Shown one piece after another: positions 24,508-33,602 of a stretch of 64,000 nt of DNA (position 1 is its first letter; each line of letters opens with the position of its first letter). The notes under the pieces were generated by a model. It saw nothing but the letters and a program-made list of their open reading frames with translations. It did not search any database and was not told the origin of the DNA. The translations under genes and the position numbers were made by a program. This stretch comes from Candidatus Methanoperedens sp. Lineage in GTDB: Archaea > Halobacteriota > Methanosarcinia > Methanosarcinales > Methanoperedenaceae. The stretch lies in the NCBI GenBank assembly GCA_028715885.1, contig JAQUQX010000004.1, forward strand, positions 20,082 through 84,081. Direction: 5' to 3'.

Positions 24508-26286
24508 TCAATTCCGTGGCTGGTAAAACAGCACAACCCTGTATTCACTTGGCTCCCTGTCCATCTTCCTGTACAGCAGATAATCCAGCGTAATATCCGA
24601 AGGCTTGAACCAGTACCATGACATCTTCGCGCTGTCAAGCCTCTCGTAATCGGTGCGCAGACGGCGCTTGACGATATCGGGTTCATGTTTTTCATCGGAA
24701 TCATGCACTACAATCAGGGGCGCATCCAGTTCCGAGTCGATACTCACTCTCCATTTTATATTGGCATAATGCCGCATATACCACAGGAACTGCGTATCCA
24801 TCTCATCATCGGTAAGCTGGATTTCAGTGGACTGGTTGCGGTACTGGGACGAGATTTCGGTTATTTTATCGAGGAACAGGGAAAACTTCTGCGGCGGCTG
24901 CGCAGCCTGGATTAAAGGCTCTGCAGGGTTTGTATAATCGTAGTAGTTTAAGAAGACGCTTGAATAAACAAAATAAGATGAACTTATAACAAGAAATATA
25001 ATTGCAGCCGTTCCGGCTATGGATTTAAACTTTAATTGCGGCAGCAGTTCATTCAGATACGCAGCGGCTATAATCGTTAACGGCAAAAGAGGATTTAATA
25101 CAAGCCAGGGAACTTTTTCCTGTATATACGAATAAACCATAAGATTGGTCAATGCCCAGTACGTTAAAAAATCAAAAAACAGATTTCGTCCTTTCAAAAC
25201 CGCGGCAATTCCAAATACCAGCAATGGGAAAAATACAACGATAGCCGAAGGAATATATGACGTTGGCAGGAATCTGCTTGATTCGGGATAATAATCTGAA
25301 ATGAGATACATAATATCTACTGCGACCCAGTAGGCGAGGAATAGGGTCAGCATCTTTTCTTTTTTGTTTTTGCAGTAGCTGTAGTACACTATTCCCAGGA
25401 TGCCAAAGACCAGTATCGGAAGCTCATATAGTGCGATTATTGGCAAATAAAAAAAATAGGGCCCTCCTATCCGCTGTATCCTGTGCATCTCATACCAGTG
25501 GGATACAGCTTTTTCAACCGCTGCGTACATTCCATGAATATCGAGCGGCTTTCCCGTATAAAAAAGCGAAAAAGCTACAAGCAGGACGAGAATGAAAAAA
25601 ATCCCTTCTGCAGCCGTAATCATTAGTTTTTTATCAAATCTCCTGATTTTTCCTGTTAAACCGATGTAGCCTCTTTCCCTTATAAAAAGCAGAACCAGGA
25701 AAAAAGCTATTAAAACCATTGCAATGTATGCGTTTTCTTTAAGCGCAGCCATAGATGCAAGCGCCAAAGCCCCTAAAAACAGATATAATATCCTCGCGAC
25801 AGAATACCGCTCCTCTGTGTGTTTTTCTGCATATTTAACCGCGCATACCAGCATTAGAATGGTAAAGAAGGCAATGAAAATATCCTCCCTGTAGAAACGC
25901 GAATAATAAAGGAAAGACGACGAGATTGCAAAAAAGAATGCTGCAATCACCATGCCGGCATTTCCGGTATATTTCCGCAACGGGAACAGCAGGAAAAGCA
26001 TTGCAGCGCCGAAAAGCGCGGGAAGCAGGCGCGCTGAATATATGCTGTCCCCCAGGCGCCTGAACACCTCGGTTGTAACATAGTACATGAAAGGACCGTG
26101 GAAGGAAGGGTCATAGGAGTATATATTGTCGTTGAATAACTTATATGTAAAATAACCTACTGCCGCTTCGTCGTGGTGAAATACCCTTTCGTCGAGGTGA
26201 TAAAGCCGCAGGAAAAAAGCAAGGGCGACTAAGAGAATAAATGCAATATACAATGCAAAGTCTTTTTTATTCATCGCACTCATCAT
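24508..26286 (-). CDS. GT39-type membrane glycosyltransferase, Agl23-like
   Basis: 592 residues. The N-terminus carries the GT-C fold signature FLRLYHLDERVFHHDEAAVGYFTYKL with the DE acidic pair, and then about eleven membrane helices (to residue 430), ending in an extracytoplasmic domain of about 140 residues. The layout fits the TIGR03663 family, linked to flippase-associated protein glycosylation in archaea, where dolichyl-phosphate sugars are used. Start: ATG at 26286, 26283 or 26274 (all in frame). A role in S-layer N-glycosylation is an inference. Confidence 0.82.
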   Translation of the reverse strand: MMSAMNKKDFALYIAFILLVALAFFLRLYHLDERVFHHDEAAVGYFTYKLFNDNIYSYDPSFHGPFMYYVTTEVFRRLGDSIYSARLLPALFGAAMLFLLFPLRKYTGNAGMVIAAFFFAISSSFLYYSRFYREDIFIAFFTILMLVCAVKYAEKHTEERYSVARILYLFLGALALASMAALKENAYIAMVLIAFFLVLLFIRERGYIGLTGKIRRFDKKLMITAAEGIFFILVLLVAFSLFYTGKPLDIHGMYAAVEKAVSHWYEMHRIQRIGGPYFFYLPIIALYELPILVFGILGIVYYSYCKNKKEKMLTLFLAYWVAVDIMYLISDYYPESSRFLPTSYIPSAIVVFFPLLVFGIAAVLKGRNLFFDFLTYWALTNLMVYSYIQEKVPWLVLNPLLPLTIIAAAYLNELLPQLKFKSIAGTAAIIFLVISSSYFVYSSVFLNYYDYTNPAEPLIQAAQPPQKFSLFLDKITEISSQYRNQSTEIQLTDDEMDTQFLWYMRHYANIKWRVSIDSELDAPLIVVHDSDEKHEPDIVKRRLRTDYERLDSAKMSWYWFKPSDITLDYLLYRKMDREPSEYRVVLFYQPRN

Positions 26287-26336
26287 AGTTTAAACGTATT
26301 CATAGCATTTATGGTTTTGAAAAATAAAGAGATGCC

Positions 26337-26609
26337 ATGCCAAAAATCAGGGTCAAGCTGTTTGCAAATTTCAGGGAATTTACAAAAACAAAGGAGCTTA
26401 TAATAGAAGGCGGTACGGTCAGGGAAATTCTTGGAGCACTCTGTAAAAAGTTCCCGGGTTTGGAAAACATGGTTTTCAAGGACAGGAATTTACAACCTTA
26501 TATCAATGTTTTTTTAAATGGAAGGAACATTCTCGAATCCGGCGGGTTGGATACACCCCTGAAGCAGGATGACGAGATTGCGATATTTCCTCCGGTATCG
26601 GGTGGCTGA
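26337..26609 (+). CDS. MoaD/ThiS-type sulfur carrier or SAMP
   Basis: 90 residues of beta-grasp fold ending PPVSGG, the diglycine that is thiocarboxylated or ligated. The core VKLFANFREFTKTKELIIEGGTVREILGAL is typical. It overlaps the moeA start (TGATG), which favours a role as the small subunit of molybdopterin synthase, although archaeal MoaD proteins can double as ubiquitin-like modifiers. Confidence 0.88.
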   Translation: MPKIRVKLFANFREFTKTKELIIEGGTVREILGALCKKFPGLENMVFKDRNLQPYINVFLNGRNILESGGLDTPLKQDDEIAIFPPVSGG

Positions 26610-27787
26610 TGTTTAAAAAAAGAATGAATGCCGACGAGGCAAAGGATTTATTTTTGAAGGCGTTCTCCCCTATTTCTGAAACTGAATCGTTGCCAATCGA
26701 GGCTTGTGATGACAGGATAATCGCCGAAAGTATAACAGCAAATGTTGATGTGCCCCATTACCGCCGTGCAGCTATGGACGGTTTTGCAGTCAGGGCTTCT
26801 GATACGCTGGGCGCTGGCAGCAATTCCCCTGTGATTCTAAGAGTTGGGAAAAATGTTGAAAAAGGGAAATGCGTATGGGTGCATACAGGCTCGCCTGTGC
26901 CGGAAGGCGCGGATGCCGTTGTGATGATGGAAGATGCGGTTTTACGCGGCGACAGCGTGGAAATATTTTCCCAGTTGCCTCCTTCCAGGAATGTAGGGGA
27001 AATTGGCGAGGATATCCAGAAAGGCGAAATTATTTTAAAAGAAGGTCATAAACTTCGCCCCTGCGATATTGCCGTTCTCACTTCACTTGGTATTGGAGAT
27101 ATAAAGGTTTTCAGGAAACCTGTCGTAGCAATAATTCCCACAGGCGAAGAACTCGTTCCGAGGGGAAAGAAGGAGCCGGGAGCGGGCGAGGTCTATGAAA
27201 CCAACGGATTGATGGCGGCGATGTATATCATGAAATGGGGCGGAGCTTCACGGCTGCTTGACATCGTTACCGACGCGCCGGAAAAGATAAAGGAAGCCAT
27301 TATGTCAGCTCTCGATGCCGACATGATTATAATAAGCGGTGGAACGTCGGTGGGAAAACGCGATTATGTTCCTGAAGTGGTAGGCACGCTGGGAGATTTA
27401 CTTGTCCACGGCGTGGGCATAAGCCCGGGCAAGCCTGCGGCGCTTGGCATAATAAACGGCAAACCAGTGGTGTGCATGCCGGGTTATCCGGTCGCTGGCA
27501 TGGTGGCGCTGTATTTTTTTGCAAGGGCGGCGCTCCGGAAGCTTGGTCGCATACCCGATGAGCCTGACAGGACAGTTCGTGCGGTTTTGTCTGAAAAAAT
27601 AGTTTCGAGAATAGGATATAAAACATTTGCGCGAGTTAAGTTGAGCAATTGTACAGCCATTCCTCTTGCAACATCGGGTGCAGGGATATTGAGTTCTGTT
27701 TCAAAGGCGGATGGGTTTGTGATTATACCTCCGAATGTTGAGGGTTATGAAAAGGGGGAAGAGGTTGACGTGGTGTTAATAGAATAA
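26609..27787 (+). CDS. moeA: Molybdopterin molybdenumtransferase
   Basis: 392 residues. MoeA inserts Mo or W into adenylylated molybdopterin. Motifs: VPHYRRAAMDGFAVRASDT, WVHTGSPVPEGADAVVMMEDA, RPCDIAVLTSLGIGD, VYETNGLMAAMYI, the MoeA/MoaB core IIISGGTSVGKRDYVPEV, and GISPGKPAALGI. The C-terminal domain IV ends near VDVVLIE. It is coupled to the moaD-type gene. A third cofactor gene, moaC, is at 47269. Confidence 0.94.
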   Translation: MFKKRMNADEAKDLFLKAFSPISETESLPIEACDDRIIAESITANVDVPHYRRAAMDGFAVRASDTLGAGSNSPVILRVGKNVEKGKCVWVHTGSPVPEGADAVVMMEDAVLRGDSVEIFSQLPPSRNVGEIGEDIQKGEIILKEGHKLRPCDIAVLTSLGIGDIKVFRKPVVAIIPTGEELVPRGKKEPGAGEVYETNGLMAAMYIMKWGGASRLLDIVTDAPEKIKEAIMSALDADMIIISGGTSVGKRDYVPEVVGTLGDLLVHGVGISPGKPAALGIINGKPVVCMPGYPVAGMVALYFFARAALRKLGRIPDEPDRTVRAVLSEKIVSRIGYKTFARVKLSNCTAIPLATSGAGILSSVSKADGFVIIPPNVEGYEKGEEVDVVLIE

Positions 27788-27862
27788 TTAATAGCTCTAA
27801 GCCAAAAACAATATTGAGGATAGAAATTCATTGAACAAAAAGAGATTTTATTTTACAAAATT

Positions 27863-28354
27863 ATGTCACACTCCAAAAACGTGGTCAAAAAAGTTTTAAA
27901 TTTTCTGAATATTAAAGAACATCCGGCGAAGAAACACATCGACAGAAAGCTCATTTTTCGGATAAGGGTATTTTATGTGATAGTAACCATCCTGACCGGG
28001 TTTATGCTGTATGATGTCCTGGAAGGTATTATCGGCATCGAGTTATCTCTTGGCGGATTTCTCCTGGGATTATTCCTTGGGTTCGTTGCCACTCGAATGT
28101 TTATTATTCACTGGCATGAAGAGAGGGCAAAAGTTGTTTCTCGTTTTGATACGATTGGCATTATTGTAATGCTATTATATGTGGCTTTTTCCGTATCAAG
28201 AACATGGCTTTTTGGGCATTGGATACAAGGCTCTGTTCTCACTGCCTTCACTTATAGTATTCTTGCAGGAGTAATGATGGGAAGAATTGTAGGGATGCGT
28301 TTGAAAATAAAAAATATACTGTCTGAGCAGTGTATTTCTGTTGAAAAAATGTGA
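27863..28354 (+). CDS. Four-helix membrane protein of unknown function
   Basis: 163 residues with hydrophobic segments near residues 38-52, 58-82, 100-118 and 125-145. The start is basic (AKKHIDRKLIFRIRVF). A conserved-looking loop IIHWHEERAKVVSRFD sits between helices two and three. No family recognised. It stands between moeA and a convergent DUF2892 gene. Confidence 0.6.
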   Translation: MSHSKNVVKKVLNFLNIKEHPAKKHIDRKLIFRIRVFYVIVTILTGFMLYDVLEGIIGIELSLGGFLLGLFLGFVATRMFIIHWHEERAKVVSRFDTIGIIVMLLYVAFSVSRTWLFGHWIQGSVLTAFTYSILAGVMMGRIVGMRLKIKNILSEQCISVEKM

Positions 28355-28449
28355 GAGAATCATTGAGAGGGGAACAGGATTGCGCCAGCCCTTGTTGATT
28401 TACTTGAAACTTGAAATAGCAGAAAAAGAAAAAAACCAAAATATCCTGT

Positions 28450-28656
28450 TTATTTTGGCTTACTTGCAGTGTTTATTTTCAGTACCGGATACAGCGGGCA
28501 GTAGGCAAGTGCCGCAGTGATCAGCATCATCAGACCAAGTATCCCTGCCACATACATAGCAATTCCCTGAACCATACCCGTCGCGACTGCATACAACAGG
28601 ATTATTCCGATTACAACTCTTACAATACGGTCAACCGTTCCAGCATTTTTTTCCAT
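28450..28656 (-). CDS. DUF2892 membrane protein (YgaP-like TM domain)
   Basis: 68 residues with the typical start NAGTVDRIVRVVIGIILLY and two helices. ITAALAYCPLYPVL is the family C-terminus with the conserved Cys-Pro. It has a strong AGGAGG site. Members fused to rhodanese domains handle sulfane sulfur; the stand-alone form has no defined role. Confidence 0.88.
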   Translation of the reverse strand: MEKNAGTVDRIVRVVIGIILLYAVATGMVQGIAMYVAGILGLMMLITAALAYCPLYPVLKINTASKPK

Positions 28657-28737
28657 AATTCCTCCTCTGGAGTTTCCATAGGTGTAGAAACTTCAATGAT
28701 TGTACGTGATAATTTAATATAAATAGATTTCGAGACA

Positions 28738-29211
28738 TTAGAAAATGATCTGCCTGATATTCCCGGCATTATTTCTCAAAAATCCCAATACATCTCTCAG
28801 ATAAGGTTCTGTTCCCGGAACAACGACAGCACGGTTTTTCCCCCAGCTATCAATGCATTTCTCAATGGTCTCTCTACCGCCCTTTATCCGCTCCTTATTC
28901 TCGCAAATATTATCGACAGCAAGATGCAGATAGTAACACCTGATATATTCTTTTCTCGCTGCCAGCAGCCATTTCAGGTCTTCTTTTATCACCCATTCCT
29001 TTTTTCCCCTCTCGTTTAACTTTTCACTTCCCATCAAAGTCCTGATTGACACATTCAGGTGCCCGCACACGAATATCTTATTTTCGGTATTGTGAGCTTC
29101 AAAATCCTCTGGAGGATTCATATCATTCATGAATCGATTGATCTCTTCAGATATGACAGATGGTATTCCTGCCATTTCTGCTATTTTATCGTGTTCTGCG
29201 TATCCTGCCAT
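28738..29211 (-). CDS. Soluble protein of unknown function
   Basis: 157 residues from the ATG at 29211; a TTG at 29235 would add eight residues. Mostly helical, Cys- and charge-rich (KIFVCGHLNVSIRTLMG, RCYYLHLAVDNICENKERIKGG). No catalytic motif recognised. It lies divergent from the nitroreductase gene with about 85 bases between. Confidence 0.5.
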   Translation of the reverse strand: MAGYAEHDKIAEMAGIPSVISEEINRFMNDMNPPEDFEAHNTENKIFVCGHLNVSIRTLMGSEKLNERGKKEWVIKEDLKWLLAARKEYIRCYYLHLAVDNICENKERIKGGRETIEKCIDSWGKNRAVVVPGTEPYLRDVLGFLRNNAGNIRQIIF

Positions 29212-29295
29212 TTTTACTTCATTTTCACTTCCCAATTACCTTAATCTTATCTATTACAAAAATCAATATTTGAAGAAATAAAGGATAGAAGATAT

Positions 29296-29811
29296 ATGGA
29301 TGTGAGCACAGCAATACGATCAAGACGCAGTATAAGGGCATACGATCCCCGTGAAGTGGAAGAAGATAAACTGATGAGAGTCCTGGATGCAGGCAGACTT
29401 TCACCCTCTGCAAGTAACCGACAGGAGCGCAGGTTTATTGTAGTTAAAGATGCAGGGAAACGACAGCGGCTATCAGAAGCGGCAAAGAATCAGAAATTCG
29501 TGGCTGAGGCGCCAGTGGTAATCGCTGTTTGTTCGGTTGAACAGGAATATGTCATGGCATGCGGTCAGCCTGCCTATCCCATTGACACAGCGATCGCTGT
29601 TGATCATATGACACTTCAAGCTGTTGAAGAGGGACTCGGAACCTGCTGGATAGGGGCATTTTATGAAAAAAAAGTCAAAGAAATATTGAATATTCCTGCC
29701 AATGTACGGGTCGTTACTCTTTTGCCTATTGGCTATCCTTCCATTATCCCCGACCCCACGCCTCGAAAAAGTCTGGATGAGATCGTAATGCAGGAGAAAT
29801 GGGGTATTTGA
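29296..29811 (+). CDS. Nitroreductase-family FMN oxidoreductase
   Basis: 171 residues. FMN-binding pattern at the N-terminus: AIRSRRSIRAYDPREVEEDKL, then RLSPSASNRQERRFIVV, and the C-terminal GTCWIGAFYEKKVKEIL, LPIGYP. Substrate unknown. It stands on its own and is shorter than most family members. Confidence 0.9.
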   Translation: MDVSTAIRSRRSIRAYDPREVEEDKLMRVLDAGRLSPSASNRQERRFIVVKDAGKRQRLSEAAKNQKFVAEAPVVIAVCSVEQEYVMACGQPAYPIDTAIAVDHMTLQAVEEGLGTCWIGAFYEKKVKEILNIPANVRVVTLLPIGYPSIIPDPTPRKSLDEIVMQEKWGI

Positions 29812-29956
29812 AGGTTTGATATCAACAGTATAAAATTATCATTAGCCGGTTTCAGTTTATCCGTGTTCAATTTCTTGTTCCAAAGTAACGTTTGACACAA
29901 ACCAATACCTTTTTTATGCCAAACCCCACTATGAGCATTCCACAGAGAGAAACCAC

Positions 29957-30802
29957 ATGCCATTTAAAATCTTAAAAAAACAGGAGCTTGTTCCCACAAT
30001 CCACTTGATGGACATAAGCGCGCCCCGCATAGCAAAAAAAGCACAGCCGGGACAGTTTGTCATACTCAGGACAGATGAAAAAGGGGAGAGGATACCTCTT
30101 ACTATCGCTGATTTCGACAGGGACACGGGAACTATCACCATGATATTCCAGGCTGTGGGCAAGACCACTACGGCGCTGGCAAATCTGAAAGCAGGCGATG
30201 AACTTCTGGATTTCATAGGACCGCTTGGAAACCCCGCACACATCGAAAACTTCGGGACTGTAATCCTGGTGGGCGGCGGCGTTGGGGTGGCTCCCATCTT
30301 CCCTCAGGTGCGGGCTTTTAAGGATGCAGGGAACAAGGTTATTTCAATCATCGGGGCGCGCAGCGCAAACCTGCTTCTCTGGGAAGACAGGATGCGTGAA
30401 GTTAGTGATGAACTGTATATTACAACAGACGACGGGACAAAAGGTCATCATGGTTTTGTGACCGATATAGTCAAAAAGCTCCTTGAAGGCAGCAAGAAAG
30501 CGGACAGGGTCGTGGCTATCGGACCTCCTGTAATGATGAGGGCGGTGGCTGGCGTCACGCGACCTTTCAATGTAAAAACAATAGTAAGCCTGAATTCCAT
30601 CATGGTTGACGGCACGGGGATGTGCGGAGCATGCAGGGTGCTTGTGGGCAACGAGACAAAGTTCGCCTGCGTGGACGGACCTGAATTCGATGCGCATCTT
30701 GTGGATTTTACGCTGCTTATGAACCGCCTCTCCATATACCAGCCTGAGGAAAAGCTCGCCCTTGAAAAGTACAAATGCGAGAGGGAGGGATGCACATGCT
30801 AG
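29957..30802 (+). CDS. Sulfide dehydrogenase/NfnA-type FAD, [2Fe-2S] subunit
   Basis: 281 residues with a ferredoxin-reductase FAD domain (GQFVILRTDEKGERIPLTIAD), an NAD domain (GTVILVGGGVGVAPIFPQ), and a C-terminal [2Fe-2S] site in DGTGMCGACRVLVGNETKFAC, the dihydroorotate-dehydrogenase-like PyrK arrangement. Together with the gene at 30796 it forms the NfnAB/SudBA pair, which in characterised cases moves electrons between NAD(P)H and ferredoxin or acts as sulfide dehydrogenase. The genes overlap by 7 bases. Confidence 0.9.
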   Translation: MPFKILKKQELVPTIHLMDISAPRIAKKAQPGQFVILRTDEKGERIPLTIADFDRDTGTITMIFQAVGKTTTALANLKAGDELLDFIGPLGNPAHIENFGTVILVGGGVGVAPIFPQVRAFKDAGNKVISIIGARSANLLLWEDRMREVSDELYITTDDGTKGHHGFVTDIVKKLLEGSKKADRVVAIGPPVMMRAVAGVTRPFNVKTIVSLNSIMVDGTGMCGACRVLVGNETKFACVDGPEFDAHLVDFTLLMNRLSIYQPEEKLALEKYKCEREGCTC

Positions 30803-32169
30803 AGCGCCAGAAGATGCCCCTGCAGGACCCGAAGGTTCGCGCCACCAATTTCAATGAAGTTGCTCTGGGTTTTACGAAAGAGCAGGCTGTCGAGGAAACA
30901 AAACGGTGCCTCCAGTGCAAGAAGCCAAAATGTATGGAAGGCTGCCCTGTTGAAGTGAAAATCCCGGGTTTCTTAAAGTACATTAGTGAGGGTGATTTTG
31001 ACAGTGCAATAAAAGAAATAAAGGTTGACAATGCTCTCCCGGCGGTCTGCGGACGCGTGTGCCCACAGGAGACGCAGTGCGAACAGGTCTGTGTGTTGAG
31101 CAAGAAAGGAGCTTCTATTTCGATAGGCAGGCTTGAGCGTTTTGTGGCTGATTACGAACGAAAGAAAGGAGTTGAAGCCCCAACTGCGCCTGAGCCGTCA
31201 GGAAAGAAGGTGGCTGTCGTGGGTTCAGGACCTGCAGGACTTACAGCCGCAGCAGACCTTGCGAAAATGGGTCATTCGGTAACAATCTTCGAGGCGCTTC
31301 ATGCAGCAGGAGGCGTTCTCACATACGGAATCCCCGAATTCCGGCTTCCCAAAGAGATTGTGCGCGCCGAGGTGGAATATGTGAAGAAACTGGGCGTTAC
31401 AATCCATCTTGATTCCGTCATCGGCAAAATAGACACAGTTGACGAACTGCTTTCCGAATTTGACGCTGTCTTCCTCGGAACGGGCGCAGGATTGCCGATG
31501 TTCCTGAATATTGACGGCGAGAACCTGAACGGCGTGTATTCTGCGAACGAATTCCTCACGCGCGTTAATCTCATGAAATCCTACATGTTCCCCGATTACG
31601 ATACGCCAATCAAGAAAGGAAAACGGGTTGTTGTGGTCGGCGGCGGGAACGTGGCTATGGACTCTGCACGATGCGCCCTCAGGCTGGGAGCGGACGAGGT
31701 CACTATCGTTTACAGGCGCGGTGAAGAGGAGATGCCTGCTCGCGCCGAGGAGATTGAGCATGCAAAAGAAGAAGGCATAAAGTTCCGCCTTCTCACAAAT
31801 CCTGTACGGATAATAGGCGATGGCAAGAACTGGGTCACTCATATAGAATGTATCAACATGTACCTGTGCGAGCCTGATGAATCTGGCAGGTGCAAACCCA
31901 TGCCGTCAGCGGGAACAGAGCATAAGATAGAGACTGACGTGGTGATTATCGCTATCGGAACATCACCCAATCCACTTGTGCCGCGTACAACGCAAGGGCT
32001 TGAAATTACAAAACACGGAACGATTATCGCAAAAGAGGACGGCGCGACCACCAAAAAAGGCGTATATGCGGGTGGAGATGCAGTCACTGGCTCGGCTACC
32101 GTGATAAGCGCTATGGGAGCTGGGAAGAAGGCTGCGCGGGCGATAGATGAGTATTTACGGGCGAAATAA
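30796..32169 (+). CDS. NfnB/glutamate synthase small-subunit-like FeS flavoprotein
   Basis: 457 residues from the ATG at 30796, which follows GGGAGG by about eight bases (an in-frame ATG at 30790 is possible). N-terminal cysteine clusters CLQCKKPKCMEGCP and CGRVCPQETQCEQVC bind [4Fe-4S]. Two FAD/NAD Rossmann motifs are AVVGSGPAGLTAAADLAKMG and VVVVGGGNVAMDSARCALRLG. Annotated elsewhere as gltA/NADPH-dependent glutamate synthase small chain. Beside the NfnA-like gene, electron bifurcation or sulfide dehydrogenase activity is more likely. Confidence 0.9.
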   Translation: MLERQKMPLQDPKVRATNFNEVALGFTKEQAVEETKRCLQCKKPKCMEGCPVEVKIPGFLKYISEGDFDSAIKEIKVDNALPAVCGRVCPQETQCEQVCVLSKKGASISIGRLERFVADYERKKGVEAPTAPEPSGKKVAVVGSGPAGLTAAADLAKMGHSVTIFEALHAAGGVLTYGIPEFRLPKEIVRAEVEYVKKLGVTIHLDSVIGKIDTVDELLSEFDAVFLGTGAGLPMFLNIDGENLNGVYSANEFLTRVNLMKSYMFPDYDTPIKKGKRVVVVGGGNVAMDSARCALRLGADEVTIVYRRGEEEMPARAEEIEHAKEEGIKFRLLTNPVRIIGDGKNWVTHIECINMYLCEPDESGRCKPMPSAGTEHKIETDVVIIAIGTSPNPLVPRTTQGLEITKHGTIIAKEDGATTKKGVYAGGDAVTGSATVISAMGAGKKAARAIDEYLRAK

Positions 32170-32202
32170 TTATCTATCGTTAATCACATTCATCAGGTAG
32201 TT

Positions 32203-32958
32203 ATGAAATACCCACCAACCAACCTCATCCAGGCAGCCGGTCTTGCAGACGCATGGGCGCAGGCTGTGAATTTTGTAATGAAAAACGGTATGGCGTTAAA
32301 GACAGAGTACGGTCCCATGTCAAGGGATATCTGTTCGGTCATCGAAATCCGCGAGCCGTACGCAGAGCCAATGCTGCATCCCCAGTTCCCGACAAAGGAA
32401 ATGCATGTGAAAGAATACCTCAAGCAGTGGGAGCGGGATTATGACTGGAAAAAGCAGGGTTTTGAGTACAATTACATGGACAGGCTGATAAACTATCCCT
32501 CACGAGGTAAAGACATTGAGACGCAAAATCCACGCATTGCGGAGCAATGCGTGTATACGACGTCAACTGGCGTAACGGTTGTTGACCAGCTAAAAGCAAT
32601 AAAAGAGCTGCTGCCTCAGGGCGTCTCACGGAGGAGGCAGGCTATCACATGGATACCCGAGCGCGACCTTTTCGTGAAAGAAGACCAGCCGTGTCTCCAG
32701 AGGCTGTGGGTAAGGGATATTGGCGACGGTAACGCCGAGATGCATTGCATGTGGCGCTCGCGGGATTTATTCGCTGCGTGGAACAGCAATATGATTGGTC
32801 TATTGACGATGATAAAGCGCGAGGTGCTTGAACCCAATAACCTGAAGCTTGTCAAAGTGGTGGATTTCTGCAATTCGATGCATATATATGAAGCAGACTG
32901 GGAAGCAGCATCGAAGGTGAAGCCGCTGCCGAAGAGCCCGCAGATGATGAGGTATTAA
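32203..32958 (+). CDS. thyA: Archaeal-type thymidylate synthase
   Basis: 251 residues. The catalytic Cys is in QPCLQRLWVRD and the ligand-binding RSRDLFAAWNSNMIGL is clear. The N-terminus YPPTNLIQAAGLADAWAQAV is characteristic of the methanogen branch (TIGR03283), which is thought to use tetrahydromethanopterin or folate-type one-carbon donors. The stop overlaps the convergent trkA-like gene by four bases. Confidence 0.92.
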   Translation: MKYPPTNLIQAAGLADAWAQAVNFVMKNGMALKTEYGPMSRDICSVIEIREPYAEPMLHPQFPTKEMHVKEYLKQWERDYDWKKQGFEYNYMDRLINYPSRGKDIETQNPRIAEQCVYTTSTGVTVVDQLKAIKELLPQGVSRRRQAITWIPERDLFVKEDQPCLQRLWVRDIGDGNAEMHCMWRSRDLFAAWNSNMIGLLTMIKREVLEPNNLKLVKVVDFCNSMHIYEADWEAASKVKPLPKSPQMMRY

Positions 32959-33602
32959 CGTATTTCTTCCTTAAATCTCGAAATCTGCTCGCAATTCCCG
33001 ATAATCGCCAGCGTCATCCCCTCCCGTATTATAATCGAAGGATCAACATCAGTAGTAGTCTTCCCGTTCTCCTCAATCCCTATTATGGTGCATCCTATCC
33101 TCGATCGAATCCTTGCTTCAGCTATTGTTTTCCCAACAAGGGGCGAACCTGAAGTTATATGATGCCTTGCTATTTCCAGTCCCTCAAGCATCATTATGTT
33201 CTCCTCATCATGCCCGATAGCTATGTGTGCCAGCATCTGCCCAGCCACGATGGAAAGCGACGCCACATAATCCGCTCCCGCCCTGTAAATCTTATCAATC
33301 GACTTCGTTGTGTTTGCCCTTGCGAGTATTATAGAATGGGGATTGAGGTTCCGCGTAACGAGCGTGGTAAAAATAATGTCGGCATCGTTGTTCAGGACTA
33401 TGATAACGGTCGAGGCGGTTTGAACTCCTGCGTTTTTAAGAATCTCCTCATCTGCGGCGTCGCCTGCCACAAAATCAAAACCTTTGCCCTTAAGCTTAGC
33501 CTCATTCTTATCAATCACAACAAAATTTACGTGGGCTTTTTCTAAAACCTGCGCTATGCTCCTGCCCACATCGCCATACCCGATAAGAATAAATCTTTTC
33601 AT
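32955..33602 (-). CDS. TrkA-type K+ uptake/channel regulatory subunit (RCK N and C)
   Basis: 215 residues. Residues 1-125 form an RCK-N/TrkA-N Rossmann domain (FILIGYGDVGRSIAQVLE, VIDKNE, VAGDAADEEILKNAGV), and 140-215 the TrkA-C domain. It overlaps the channel gene by four bases (ATGA) and probably assembles with it or regulates another K+ transporter. Confidence 0.9.
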   Translation of the reverse strand: MKRFILIGYGDVGRSIAQVLEKAHVNFVVIDKNEAKLKGKGFDFVAGDAADEEILKNAGVQTASTVIIVLNNDADIIFTTLVTRNLNPHSIILARANTTKSIDKIYRAGADYVASLSIVAGQMLAHIAIGHDEENIMMLEGLEIARHHITSGSPLVGKTIAEARIRSRIGCTIIGIEENGKTTTDVDPSIIIREGMTLAIIGNCEQISRFKEEIR